Notes: generated from the letters alone by a model not told the origin. A stretch of DNA of 64,000 bases from Homarus americanus (GCF_018991925.1 NW_024751680.1:27501-91500), one strand, 5' to 3'. Positions 22,337 to 33,264 are shown, counted from the stretch's first letter. Numbers and translations: made by a program.

Positions 22337-23324
22337 GCAGCACTGGGGTGACATGTTGCAGCAACTATTGCTGCAGGTTCCAGAAAATCTGGACAAAAAG
22401 TAGCTATAGCGCAGGAGGTGGGCGCCTCGAACTGGTTAACTACGTTACCGATAAGGGCAAATGGTTTCAGCCTTAACAAACAAGAATTTACAGATGCCAT
22501 TGCTCTAAGGTACGGTTGGCCAGTAGATGGTTTGCCCTCCCAATGCGTGTGTGGCTATTCCTATGATGGCGATCACGCCATGGTTTGCAAGAAGGGGGGC
22601 TTCATATGCATGAGGCATGACGAGGTAAGGGATCTCACAGCAAATATGTTGAAGGAAACCTGCCGGGACGTCATGGTAGAACCGACCCTCCTTCCACTGG
22701 ATGGCGAGATCCTCCAACACAGGACTTCAAACACATCTAACGAAGCCCGTGTGGACGTCAGTGCTCGAGGATTCTGGACGCGGGGACAGCGAGCCTTCTT
22801 CGACATCAGGATTTTTGATCCCATGGCCGTTTGTCACCGTAACCTAGCTCTCGATGCTGCACATAGGAGGAACGAGAACGACAAGAGAAGGGCATATGGG
22901 GAGAGAATTCAAAATGTCGATCAAGGCAGCTTCACTCCGCTAGTGTTCACAACCTCTGGTGGGATGGGCCCAAGCGCAAGATGTTTCTACGCCAGACTCG
23001 CGGAGCTGATCTCCGAACAGAAGCAGCAGCCCAGAAGTTATGTCACAGCCTGGATGAGATGTCGACTGTCCTTCTCTCTCCTTCGGTCGGCTTTGCTCTG
23101 CCTCAGGGGAACGAGAGCTTCTGCCCCTACTCCGTCAACTGCTGCAGATATCGACTATGAGGCTACAGTCACCGAATGCCGCATCGATCTGCGGCTCAAC
23201 TAATTTAACACAGATAGGATAGTTGCTTATGTATTAGGATATTTAATATTAAGGTAAATAAATGGTGGCGAAGGTGTGGCTATTGGGGGAGGCTGGAGGC
23301 CACGTTAAAAAAAAAAAAAAAGTA
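22337..23324 (+). mobile_element. REL-type LINE, copy 2, with zinc-knuckle and endonuclease-like C-terminus
   Basis: A frame open from 22352 to the stop at 23201-23203 (about 283 codons) encodes the C-terminal part of a non-LTR retrotransposon protein. In order it shows GASNWLTTLPIRANGFSL, a CCHC-like knuckle CVCGYSYDGDHAMVC (C-x-C-x7-H-x3-C), RHDEVRDLTA, then EARVDVSARGFW followed by FFDIRIFDP. The R-x-D-x15-D spacing is close to the R/KPD-x(12-14)-D motif of the restriction-like endonuclease in R2/R4-clade LINEs, so I infer that role. The reverse transcriptase core is missing. The 3' UTR ends GGCTGGAGGCCACGTT plus poly(A) (about 23308-23323). Copies 1 and 3 share this end. Confidence 0.85.
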
Positions 23325-23346
23325 GTAGTAGTAGTAGTAGTAGTAT
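23324..23346. repeat. (GTA)n microsatellite, 3' flank of LINE copy 2
   Basis: GTAGTAGTAGTAGTAGTAG directly abuts the poly(A) of the LINE. Confidence 0.95.
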
Positions 23347-24589
23347 CATCAAACACACAAATCGACTATATTGCGTCACCAACTCTCAGTACAAACAAAC
23401 CTCGTTATTCTCTCTCATAAATCTCTCAGGACTCCTCAAGACACGCCAGACCCCCGTCCCCGACCTGAGAAAATATCAAGTTTGCATCCATAATCACCCC
23501 AAGATGGTACACGCCGCTGCCACCGCCTTAACCTTGCATTACGACGAGTTGAACTGGAATGCCGTCACCTGAATTTTGATTCCTTGTTAAAAGTTGGTAA
23601 CGGGAGTCGGGCTCAAGTGACTTTATCATGCATTGCGAGTGGGCCAGTTTAATGTATGCCTTACCCAGTGTTGGTATCTCGTTGATTTGGGTAATACTGG
23701 AGAAAAAGGTCAAAGCTGATTGAAGTATGCATAACGAAATTGAGATATCACTGTTATGGACACATTTGGTCTGGGTGGTAAGATGTAAAATAGTTATCTC
23801 AGTTGGTTAAGTGTGTCGTCAAGAATATATGACGAGGTTGGAAGAAGAGTGGGCACAGGAAACAAGGTATTGGTCGGGGAGAATGATGGACTGACTCTAC
23901 CACACCGTACATACATTTTTTAAGAGAATTTTTGTATTTTCGGTTAACAGTGATTATAGCCTTGGACGCCGTGTATGTATTTTTGGTTCGCTTATTTCGT
24001 CTTAAGATTAACCACCCTAATGATAACCTAAGCTAACCTAACTCAACCAAATTTAACTTAACCTAACCAAATCAAACTTAACCTAACCTGTAATCATCGT
24101 ACAGTGGAAATAGTCCCTTCATTTGAAGAAAATAATCCATTCTTAGTCTCTGAGCGAGCGTTTTCGAGATTGAAACTGTTTGTATAATTTTTCGTTCGGT
24201 AATCGTGTATTTAGCGAGGAAAAGCCATGAACGCCCTTGTTTACATTCGGCGACAGTGGAAACTTCTCAAAGTACCAGATACTTTTTTTTTCACCGCTTA
24301 TCTGCTTACCAGCTGTTCAGACGGTTGGTGTATCTTACAATTCAGTGCTGTTCAACCTTGTTTGTTGTCGTCCACCCTTGTGATACAAAAAAGCCATCCA
24401 CACCAATTTTTTCCTAAGAGAGAGAAAAAAACCAGCAGATTCACTTGTATTTATTTACCATTTTGTATTGTAATATAATTTAATAATTTTCCATTCAGAA
24501 CAAAATTACTTTTTATTCAACTAATTAAAGGAAATAATCAAAGAAAAATAATAAATCGAAGAATCATAGGTATAATTATGAATGTTTTG
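23347..24589. other. Unique AT-rich sequence with a CCTAA-rich patch
   Basis: No gene is supported. At 24020-24090 degenerate AACCTAACC and AACTTAACC words form a short patch related to the complement of TTAGG. Short frames at 24205-24478 have no family features. Confidence 0.5.
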
Positions 24590-26000
24590 GTGAGGCAATG
24601 GCTTGGCTGCTGTTGTACTTTGCTGAAATCGTGGCATCAGGCGACTCTCGAGTGCACCCAGCATGAGGGGATCCACATTCAAAATTGCGTTCCTTTTCTT
24701 TAATTTGATTAAAACTAAATCTGAGAAGCCTTGCTCACACAGATATAAATGTTGGCATCTGCACGACCATGGTTGTCGCCTGCTCGGCCAACTCGTTGTA
24801 TTCTGGAATATTCAGCTGCAGTGTAACCCAGAAATACGTACATGGTGTGTGCTAATGTCTTGAGGGTTGCTTTATGAGCATAATCGGTCCGGAGCTCCAA
24901 TAGAGCTTCAGAATGGTCAAACCCATCATCAACATATGGATTAAGAACCCACATGTTGGGGTTCAGGTGTTCGCTCTCTGCGGGACACTCGCATCTCCAA
25001 TGTCTCCTCTTCTGCTGCCTGCACCCCGTGTTCCCAGCCACATTCTCTCATAAAGTTATCAAAAGTCTAGAAAGCAGACAAACTGTTCTTTTCTACGTTG
25101 GCTCTCCACTTTTACACCTTCAGCTTGAATCCATTTATTTTTCCCACTGCTATAAAAATATCCCAACCTTTGCCTTGGAGACTCATATTAAGTTTGTTCA
25201 AATGATCAAAAACTGAGGCCATGTATGACAACTTTGCTAGCCAAAAGTTGTCCTGACATTTAACTGCCATGGGGTTTGTTTCCCCCCTTGAAGAAAACGC
25301 ACAACTATTCTTTCTCAGTGCAAGCACGCTGTTCAGAACCTTCCCACGGGATAACCACCACGCCTCGGTATGAAAGAGCAGTTTGGTGAAGTTGGCTTCC
25401 ATATCTTTGCACAACTTACCAAACATATTTTTTTTTCATGGGTCCAGATACAATTCACCATTTTGACGATGTCATCGAGAAGGAGCTTCAAATCATTCTT
25501 CTCACTGGCTGTTTCAGCCGCTTAACAACAAGGGCCTCTCGGTGAATCACACAGTGAAAAGAAACACAGGTGATACGGCTTGGGTTTTCGCCGCAACCAT
25601 TGATTGTTCCAACCATTGCCCTCGCACCATCTCTAGTGACGGATTTGCATTTCGACCACTCAATGCCCTCTTCAATCATACAATAATTCAGTTTCTGGAA
25701 AAAAATTTATGTTCTCCGCTGTAGTTTTAACCCCAATTGGAGGCAGCACAAATACTGTTCAACTGTGGTCTTGGACTCTAAATTTGGAAAGCGACAGTAC
25801 ACAATCAACTGCACTTCCCCTCCCACATCTGTTGTTTCGTCCAGCTTAATGCCGAATGAAGATGCTTGGCACAGTTTTTTAACAAGCTGCTCCTTGTTTC
25901 TATAGAAACAATGCAGGCGACACACACGTTCACACGTGTCGCTATCCTTTCAAATCTCGTCCACCCCAAGACTGCACTCCACCCCAAACAAAATCTCACC
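24590..26000 (-). pseudogene. Decayed hAT-family transposase (ZBED5/SCAND3-like)
   Basis: Reading on the minus strand from about 26000 to 24590, several frames together spell a hAT-type transposase of the kind domesticated as ZBED5/SCAND3. Pieces in order are: FGIKLDETTDVGG with QLIVYCRF (25.8 kb), WSKCKSVTRDGARAMVG with FHCVIHREALVVK (25.5-25.7 kb), [20 protein letters not shown] with [18 protein letters not shown] (25.1-25.4 kb), and WVLNPYVDDGFDHSEALL (24.9 kb). The C-terminal dimerisation-like segment IYICVSKASQI continues in another frame near 24.7 kb (NVDPLMLGALESRL). At least four frameshifts or stops separate the pieces. The start and terminal inverted repeats were not located. Confidence 0.85.
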
Positions 26001-26576
26001 AACTCTCGGCTGCCACAAGTTAAGTGAAGAAACTGTTTACAACTCAGAATAGCTTACTAAGCGAGATGGAGCTGGTAGCAGCTGTGTGACTGCCTGAGGG
26101 ACAGAGTCTCGCCTTCTACTGTCGAGGCAACATCTTGATTCTCGTCAGCCAACATCTACCTGCAGGACATTATATTTATTCTCGTTGGTCTAACCCTAGA
26201 CCCGAAAACGTGAGTGTGATTGTGAACTGTTAAATCCTCTAAGAACTCTAAATAACTCTAATAAGTGTATTTATGTACTGTATATTGATCATATTATTCA
26301 AACTGTGTCCTGATGTACCAGCAGTTGTTATATGTGAATTGTACTTATCAGTTTTTGACACTCATCGCGTCAACGACAAGGGTCTTATTGTCCTACACAA
26401 GCCAAAATCGCTCCTATGAGCGATTACAATAGCAGTGCAGCAGGTAATAGTTGAACAAAGGTGGTTGAGCAAAAGATCAGTTAGCCTGCACGATCGTTTG
26501 CTCTGGTTCAACTGAAAATGCATAATGTACCGATGAGGAGATGACTGATTTTCCTGACAATGAGTCCAATTGAAAG

Positions 26577-27262
26577 CCTGCCCATAATGTGCCTTATGTT
26601 GAGTTATATACACCTGCCCATAATGTGCCTTATGTTGAGTTATATACACCTGCCCATAATGTGCCTTATGTTGAGTTATATACACCTGCCCATAATATGC
26701 CTTATGTTGAGTTATATACACCTGCCCATAATGTGCCTTATGTTGAGTTATATATACACCTGCCCATAATGTGCCTTATGTTGAGTTATATACACCTGCC
26801 CATAATGTGCCTTATGTTGAGTTATATATCACCTGCCCATAATGTACCTTTATGTTGAGTTATATACACCTGCCCATAATGTGCCTTATGTTGAGTTATA
26901 TACACCTGCCCATAATGTGCCTTATGTTGTTATATATACACCTGCCCATAATGTGCCTTATGTGAGTTATATACACCTGCCCATAATGTGCCTTGAGTTG
27001 ATATACACCTGCCCATAATGTGCCTTATGTTGAGTTATATACACCTGCCCATAATGTGCCTATGATGAGTTATATACACCTGCCCATAATGTGCCTTATG
27101 TTGAGTTATATACACCTGCCCATAATGTGCCTTATGTTGAGTTATATACACCTGCCCATAATGTGCCTTATGTTGAGTTATATACACCTGCCCATAATGT
27201 GCCTTATGTTGAGTTATATACACCTGCCCATAATGTGCCTTATGTTGAGTTATATACACCGT
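26577..27262. repeat. 36-bp satellite, about 19 copies
   Basis: The unit begins CTGCCCATAATGTGCC and ends TTGAGTTATATACAC, 36 bp in most copies, with a few 1-4 bp deletions near 26940-27010. Because 36 is a multiple of three, each strand can be read as a 12-residue repeat (LPIMCLMLSYIH on +, ITQHKAHYGQVY on -), interrupted where copies lose bases. There is no sign that these peptides are expressed. 26001-26576 is unique with no gene supported. Confidence 0.9.
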
Positions 27263-27345
27263 GAATTAAAATGAAACATTAGTTGTAATCAGTTTGAAAA
27301 TAGACTCATTGCTTTGGTCTCTGTAGTTGTTCATATTGTATTACA

Positions 27346-27390
27346 TTTATCCTCCTCGCCACTGATCAGCTTGTTAGCCGCTTGGGCGGA
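27346..27390 (-). mobile_element. 3'-end remnant of the CR1/Jockey-like LINE
   Basis: The minus strand reads CGCCCAAGCGGCTAACAAGC, then TGATCAGTGGCG, then AGGAGGAT. This matches the end of the LINE at 32023-32062 with few differences, so it is a short inverted copy of the same 3' terminus. Confidence 0.75.
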
Positions 27391-27421
27391 AAAAGAAGCT
27401 ATAATGAATAGCGTACTATAT

Positions 27422-27505
27422 GTACACCCACTAAAAAATATTCGGCACCCGTGTCATATTTTATCACGCCGTAAGGGTGCCGAATAATTTTTAGTGGGTT
27501 TACAT
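27422..27505. repeat. Palindromic hairpin element, copy A
   Basis: Arms of about 28 bases (CCCACTAAAAAATATTCGGC at the left, GCCGAATAATTTTTAGTGGG at the right) flank a 24-base loop containing TCATATTTTATCACG. It could fold into a long hairpin. Confidence 0.9.
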
Positions 27506-27522
27506 GTATGTATTGTGCATGT

Positions 27523-27523
27523 A

Positions 27524-27566
<43 letters not shown>
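27523..27566. repeat. (GT)n spacer between two hairpins
   Basis: CATGTGTGTGTGTG run separating copies A and B. Confidence 0.95.
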
Positions 27567-27574
27567 AAGTATCA

Positions 27575-27659
27575 TGTACACTCACTAAAAAAATATTCGG
27601 CGCCCTTACGTCGTGATAAAATATGACACGGGTGCCGAATAATTTTTAGTGGGTGTACT
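27575..27659. repeat. Palindromic hairpin element, copy B (inverted)
   Basis: Same arms as copy A (CTCACTAAAAAAATATTCGG and GCCGAATAATTTTTAGTGGG). Its central 24 bases are the reverse complement of copy A's centre with one mismatch, so the two copies face each other around the (GT)n. Confidence 0.9.
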
Positions 27660-27892
27660 TCAACTGTGTATGGACCTCTGTCCTGCCTGGCCGTGAGAAG
27701 TGATACCAACCTCAGTGTCAAGACCTGACTGAATTACTGAGAATAGGCAAACTGTACTACAAGCTTTGCCAATAAATTTGTTAAACTAAACTAACTGTGT
27801 TTACTTAGACTTATTATAATTGTACTAATAGGAATGCGCTCAATATTTTGTTTTTACTTTATGCATATTGAGAATACAACTTTGTTTTAAAA

Positions 27893-27960
27893 AGCTTACA
27901 CATGTACGTAACCCTAAGCTTACACATGTACGTAATCTTAAGCTTACACATGTACTCTTG
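27893..27960. repeat. Three tandem copies of an AAGCTTACACATGTACGTAA unit
   Basis: About 24-26 bp period, HindIII-like AAGCTT at the start of each copy. The rest of 27660-28560 is AT-rich with no gene supported. Confidence 0.85.
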
Positions 27961-28559
27961 TTAAATTCTTTTTTTTTCAAATTATGTTACATTTTTTAAA
28001 TAGATGGTGGTTTTAACTTAAAAGAGAAGTGAATGAATGAATGAAGGATAACGTAAATTTATATATCTTGTAGGTGTGGTTGGGGTGGTGGGGTTATATT
28101 TAGAATTGTCTACCTTCATGTATTACAAAAAACTGATACGATTATTTTATATCATAAAAAATGAAAAAACTTTTTGATGGGATACTCTGTAAAGTTTGAT
28201 GCTGGTGCAGTTATATGCTTTATTTTTTTTTCATTATCCTGCCCTACTGGTGATACGGAATTTAAACTCTGTATGACCACGTATGAGTGTGCATATATAA
28301 GTAGTTATTTAAGTTACGTAATGTATTACACTAGAGTTTTTCTTTATAAAAATTGGCTCGTGCAGAACTGAGGAAAATTAACCGGGCATCTCACGAAAAA
28401 TATACACTACAGTCATCAGAGAGCCTGTCTTATTCTACTGTAGAGTCTAGACCGTTTCAATATATTTACTGCTTTACCGTGACGCACTCACAGTTGTGTG
28501 TTAATGTGATGGCCATAGCAACGCGTCCATAGATATGAGCGTTTCTTATTATATAACTG

Positions 28560-30007
28560 GTTCCAGAGGCTGGTTGCAAGCGAGGTCAAGTCAAACCCAA
28601 AGGTGTTTTACCGCTATGCAAAGTCGAAATTGAAAACGCGAGTAGGAGTATCAGACCTGAGGCTGGTGGATGGTAGTTACGCAGATTCTGACCAGGATAA
28701 AGCTGAGGCATTGAACAGCATCTTTTCCTCGGTGTTCACAAGAGAGGATGCAACTAACCTTCCTGCGTTTGAGGACAGACGGCTCGACACAGCACTGACC
28801 CACATTGTGTTCACAGAAGAGGGTATTAGAAATAAACTGTCCAGGCTAAAGGTCCATAAGAGTCCCGGACCTGCCATGGTGCATCCTAGAGTGCTAAGAG
28901 AGTTGTGCAACGAGCTTGCAGAGCCCCTGAAGATCCTGTTTTGTAAATGCCTGGATGAACAAATGGTCCCCAGTGAATGGAAAGTGGCTTATGTGAGTCT
29001 TATCTTCAAGAAGGGTGATCGTCACTCCACGAACAACTATAGACCGGTGAGCCTGACCAGCATAATATGTAAAGTACCTAAGAGTATTATCAGAGATGCC
29101 GCAATGGAACATCTAATACGAAACAACCTTGTAAAAGATTGCCAACACGGTTTTATGCCGGGGCGCTCCTGCTTAACGCAATTGCTCAAGGTATTGGATA
29201 TTTGGACCCATATTCTGGAACGGGGTGGTAATATCGACAATATTTACCTAGATTTTGCCAAGGCTTTCGACAGTGTACCCACGAAAGGCTGAAAATCAAA
29301 CTGGAAGGGTACGGAATTCGGGGAAATGTCCTAGCGTGGATAGAAGACTTTCTACATGACCGCAAGCAGTGTGTGGTGATTAATGGCACGAAATCGTCAT
29401 CTGTACCTGTCACAAGTGGGGTACCACAGGGCAGTGTATTGGGCCCGCTGTTGTTTGTTTGTTTCATAAATGACGCGCCTGACGTTGTACACTCCTCCAT
29501 ACAAATGTTTGCCGATGACGCCAAGTTATTTCGGGAAATTAAGAACCAAGCGGACGTGAAGAACTGCAAAAGGACCTCTGTGGGCTCCAGGAATGGTCGA
29601 AGGAATGGCTGCTGAGATTCAATGTCACGAAGTGTAAGAGGATGCACCTGGGGCGTACCAACGGTAAGGAGGCTTATCATATGTCCCAACGGGATGAAGA
29701 AACTGCACTAGCTGAGACTGCGTGTGTGAAGGACCTAGGTGTGTATGTTGACAATGAGGTGAAGTTCTCGGGCCATTGCGAGAAGAAGGTAAATCAGGCA
29801 AATAAATTATTGAGTCTTATAAGAAGGTCGTTCAGATATCTAGACGGTCCGTCCCTCGTAACGATCTTCAGGCGTGAAGTGCTTCCCCATCTGGAGTACT
29901 GTCACCCCATCTGGTCCCCGAGATATGCTATGGACTGTCAGTTGGTTGAAAATGTTCAAAGGAGGGCCACCAGACTGGTGCCTGCACTTCGGCACCTCAG
30001 CTACCCT
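28560..30007 (+). mobile_element. CR1/Jockey-like LINE reverse transcriptase, 5' part
   Basis: From about 28564 the + strand encodes a LINE ORF2 beginning within the segment before the RT domain (VASEVKSNPKVFYRYAKS). RT landmarks follow in order: VHKSPGPAMVHPRVL, NNYRPVSLTSIICK, QHGFMPGRSC, YLDFAKAFDSVP (about 29247-29280), SGVPQGSVLGPLLFVCFIND, and the catalytic-core motif FADD near 29508. Then come VKDLGVYVD, LPHLEYCHPIW and VENVQRRATRLV. Single-base losses near 29282 and 29570 break the frame, so it is a pseudogene. The endonuclease domain is missing. The frame stops abruptly after LRHLSYP at 30007, where another element has inserted; the rest resumes at 31646. Confidence 0.9.
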
Positions 30008-31645
30008 TATACTGCCAGACTGGGGGTCACTAATGCTAAGGGGGAATACTTAACTCTAATCTTAATTTCTAAGGGTCGCTGCCACCAGACCCCCTCTGGA
30101 CAGCATGTAGCTCGTTAGGTAGCGTGCAGAGTGGACTAGGCATTGGGTTAGGTTTTCCATTGACCAGATCGATAAGGGGCAAGAAGGGTGAAACCATAAC
30201 ATGTCTTAATTAATTTATTCCTTATAAAGCATACTGGTAAAAAACATACAATTGAATTGGTCTTCCTCGGAAGAACAACGAAAATGTTGGTTACCCAGAT
30301 GGGCACCAGACGTCTTACATTAATGGCGTGTCATCCACATACTTATTGCATAACAATCTGTGACCACCTTACCTCGGTCATTCCTTCTTATACTATCCCT
30401 TAACACATCAGACTGCTCCACCTGTATGGAATATAGCACCGTCGGTTATCATACATAGTAACATCATCTCAACACACATGTTACACTCCACCCCTGCAGG
30501 TATGGGACTCCTTGTAACTTTTAGGTATACACAACAGGCACCTCGTTCGCACACCGCCCTCGGTGGGTAAAGACGAGGGCTTCACCAAGAGACATACCAG
30601 TACTATTTCTCCGCCTGGAATTATAGGTCGCTCCAAGTGACGACCGCAGAGTTTCTTACGGTCTCCTTATTTGTTACTACTCATTTGGAGTGGTGTGCTG
30701 GAAATCCACAGGTGCACAGTGGATTGGCATAGCTGGGAGTAGTCACCACCTGTTGTGACGCTCATAGGGATAATGGCTGCCGGGCAGCAAGGCACTCCGA
30801 CCGCATGGAACCTGAGGTGATGGTAGAACGGAGGGTACTCAGAAATAATGCCTGACGGGCGGTTATCACACCCCCTAACACTGACCTGAGGTGACGGTAG
30901 AACGGAGGGTATTGAGGGCAGTGCCCTGCCGCTCGTCACCGCGTAGGCCTACAGTTTCCAATCTTTAATTTTTATTTCTTACGGTTCTCACCTGAACACT
31001 TTTCGGTATATTGTCACTCATGCCGTATAAACACATATTTTAATCCTAAATTACACACTAAGGTAAGGGTCTGGTTTGCTAGTTCGTGGGTAAATTCATT
31101 GGGTTATAATATCAACGCGACACACCCGAGGCGGCCTAGGCGCCAACCCAAACAAAGCCTAGCGTCGTATTTTCATGGCGTGGGTATACAAGATATTCTT
31201 TTTGAAGCATAGTTTCTATATCACTTCCAACACTTCACATAGTTCTGATACCTTTATCCTTTTTCCAGATCATTGTTCTCATGTATTTTCATATGATATC
31301 TGTGGAAGTTATGTTCGCTACACGTTCACAGACGTAAATAGTATGACCTTCAAACCATGATCCACACTAAGTCCTACAGTACACTAGTCCGGCTCAACTG
31401 GACTTTAACATTCATCTTATGGATACCCTGAGTTCTCCTTAATGCTATGAATACATACAATTAATATGATATAACTGTACCTGGGTACAATACAACACAT
31501 GGTCTAGTAACATTGAGTAGGTGAGTTATCCTTTATCAATGTTTCCCGTTTTCTGAGGTTCTACAAACGCGGTGGATTTGAATGTTAAAAAGCGTAATAT
31601 GAATTAAATGGGGTTTTTAGGAATGACAGTGATGTGCGCAGTACA
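30008..31645. mobile_element. 1.64-kb insertion with LTR-like ends (candidate solo LTR)
   Basis: It interrupts the LINE frame exactly between LRHLSYP and ERLERLNLP. The left edge reads TATACTGCC and the right edge GCAGTACA; the last 8 bases inverted are TGTACTGC, so the ends form a short inverted repeat of the TG...CA kind with one change. CCCT lies on both sides (30004-30007 and 31646-31649), a likely 4-bp target duplication. A TATAAA word at 30225 and no transposase or polymerase frame inside fit a solo LTR. A non-autonomous DNA element is the alternative. Confidence 0.6.
30805..30920. repeat. Internal direct repeat within the 1.64-kb insertion
   Basis: Two copies of CCTGAGGTGA(T or C)GGTAGAAC, each followed by GGAGGGTA, at about 30809 and 30886. 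Confidence 0.8.
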
Positions 31646-32072
31646 CCCTGAGAGATTGGAGCGCCTGAACTTGCCTAGCTTACGCTACAGACGGGCAAGG
31701 GGAGACCTAGTTGAGATGTATAAGTATCTCAGGGGGCACTACTCAGTTGAGTGTCCTTACTTGGAGCTGGCGGACGCTCGCCCCACAAGGGGTCACATCT
31801 CAAGATTGAAGAAGCCGCAAGTCCAGAAAACCGTGAGGGCAAACTTTTTTGGAGTGAGGGTTGTAAACTCTTGGAACAATCTACCAGAGAGTGTTGTGAC
31901 GGCACCGAGTGTGAGCTCTTTCAAGACAAGACTTGACCAACACTGGAGCGGGTTCAGGGACATTCAGGAGCCGGTGCATGCCCAGTATTTGCCAACAGTG
32001 CGTGACAGAGACGTGACCGATCGCCCAAGCGGCTAACAAGCCGATCAGTGGCGAAGAGGATAAAAAAAAAAT
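31646..32072 (+). mobile_element. CR1/Jockey-like LINE, 3' part and poly(A)
   Basis: Continuation of the LINE interrupted at 30007. The frame resumes with ERLERLNLPSLRYRRARGD, then MYKYLRGHYSV, NFFGVRVVNSWNNLPESVV and SSFKTRLDQHW, the usual C-terminal end of CR1-like ORF2. It stops at 32034-32036. A short 3' UTR (AACAAGCCGATCAGTGGCG) leads to poly(A) at 32062-32071. This fixes the element orientation as + and shows that only the C-terminal 130 residues lie on this side. Confidence 0.9.
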
Positions 32073-33231
32073 ACTGTAGTTAGCCATTTCCCAGGGCTAG
32101 CATAAGATATCGTTTTCTTTCATTCAGTATAAATTTGCAATTAATAAAACAAAACACTCATATAACCAATCTGTATCTTTTATATGTACATTATTTAAGT
32201 TTCGAATATTTAAATACAAGTGGGTGGGCGTACCATCAATGTAAAGAAGATGTCAAACTTTTAGGTTTACCGAGATTACGTTTGTTTACTATCTTGTAAC
32301 CCAGAATTTCTTTAACTTCAACATTATACAACATATCAGTGACCCTCCTGGAGAAGCTTACTATACTCTAACGCTTATTCTACACTCTTTATTAGGAATC
32401 ATAGTGAAGTAAAATACTCTCACAGTGTTTTAGCCAAAGATTTAATAACTTGTCAAGGCCCGCGCTGAGAGGCTAGATATCTATTAGAACAAACAAGAAC
32501 TTTTAAATTTAAAAATAGTTTTATTTTATCATTCTGTGTGGTAATCGTTATTGTCAATATAATAACAAATATAACTTGAAAAAGACTGTATAACTTTTAT
32601 TATTGAGTAATTGTTCTTAAGTTGGAATGAAATAATATTGGAACATTACTAGAGTTCTCGGACTGACTGGTCACCCTACCAACGGTTTTCATGCCGGACA
32701 ACTACATTATACGCAAAATAATAAATATAATATATACTCGCCCTACCAGTTAGATGGGAAAATTAAATATATTATATGATTTTAAGTGATTATGACAACT
32801 TCCGTCAGATATTAGTAGTTTATGCCATTACTTATGTCCACTCAGTTCGATCACAATTAAAATATTTAAAACTTATAAATGAACATCATGATATTGTTGA
32901 ATTTTATAAATTTATATTTTTATATATGAGCTCATGAAATATTACACACTTCCTTAAGAGGGGAGAGAAACTATAAGGCATGGGTGTTATTATTTTTACT
33001 ATTATTAATGAGACTTAAGGTAATTAAATTCTACTTCAGTATTATAAACGAATAATAATTAATTAATAGGTTATTGGATTATGTAATTAAACTCTAGTAT
33101 TATACAACTGACAAAATATTATCTATGTCATTAGTATATTCCTGATAATGGTGAGGGAGGGGCAGTAGTGAGGGTCAGGCTCCATGACGGGATGTGTTGT
33201 TGTTGAGTTGATGCTCTAACTTTATCACGAA
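32073..33231. other. AT-rich region upstream of CSN1, including its probable 5' UTR and promoter
   Basis: No other gene is seen. The last 100 bases before the CSN1 start are richer in G (GGTGAGGGAGGGGCAGTAG at about 33150). An in-frame TAA at 33217-33219 closes the frame upstream of the start ATG. No convincing TATA box could be assigned. Confidence 0.4.
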
Positions 33232-33264
33232 ATGCCGCTCCAAATGCAAGGAGGCCTTATGCAG
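33232..33264 (+). CDS. GPS1: CSN1 exon 1 (start codon, 11 codons)
   Basis: Encodes [11 protein letters not shown]. Animal CSN1 proteins typically begin MPLP followed by a short Gln/Gly-containing stretch and then VEPM, which here is supplied by exon 2 ([10 protein letters not shown]). The donor is CAG followed by GTCAGT; phase 0 matches exon 2. G at position -3 and an in-frame stop at 33217 support the ATG. It lies 10.2 kb from exon 2, so a transcript is needed to confirm it. The alternative is initiation at the ATG at 43494 in exon 2. Confidence 0.75.

Noticed and set aside
26560..27274. Repeat proteins of 12-residue period as real genes or CRISPR-like array
   Set aside because: The units are contiguous with no unique spacers, so not a CRISPR array. 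Indels break the frames and there is no start or splice context.
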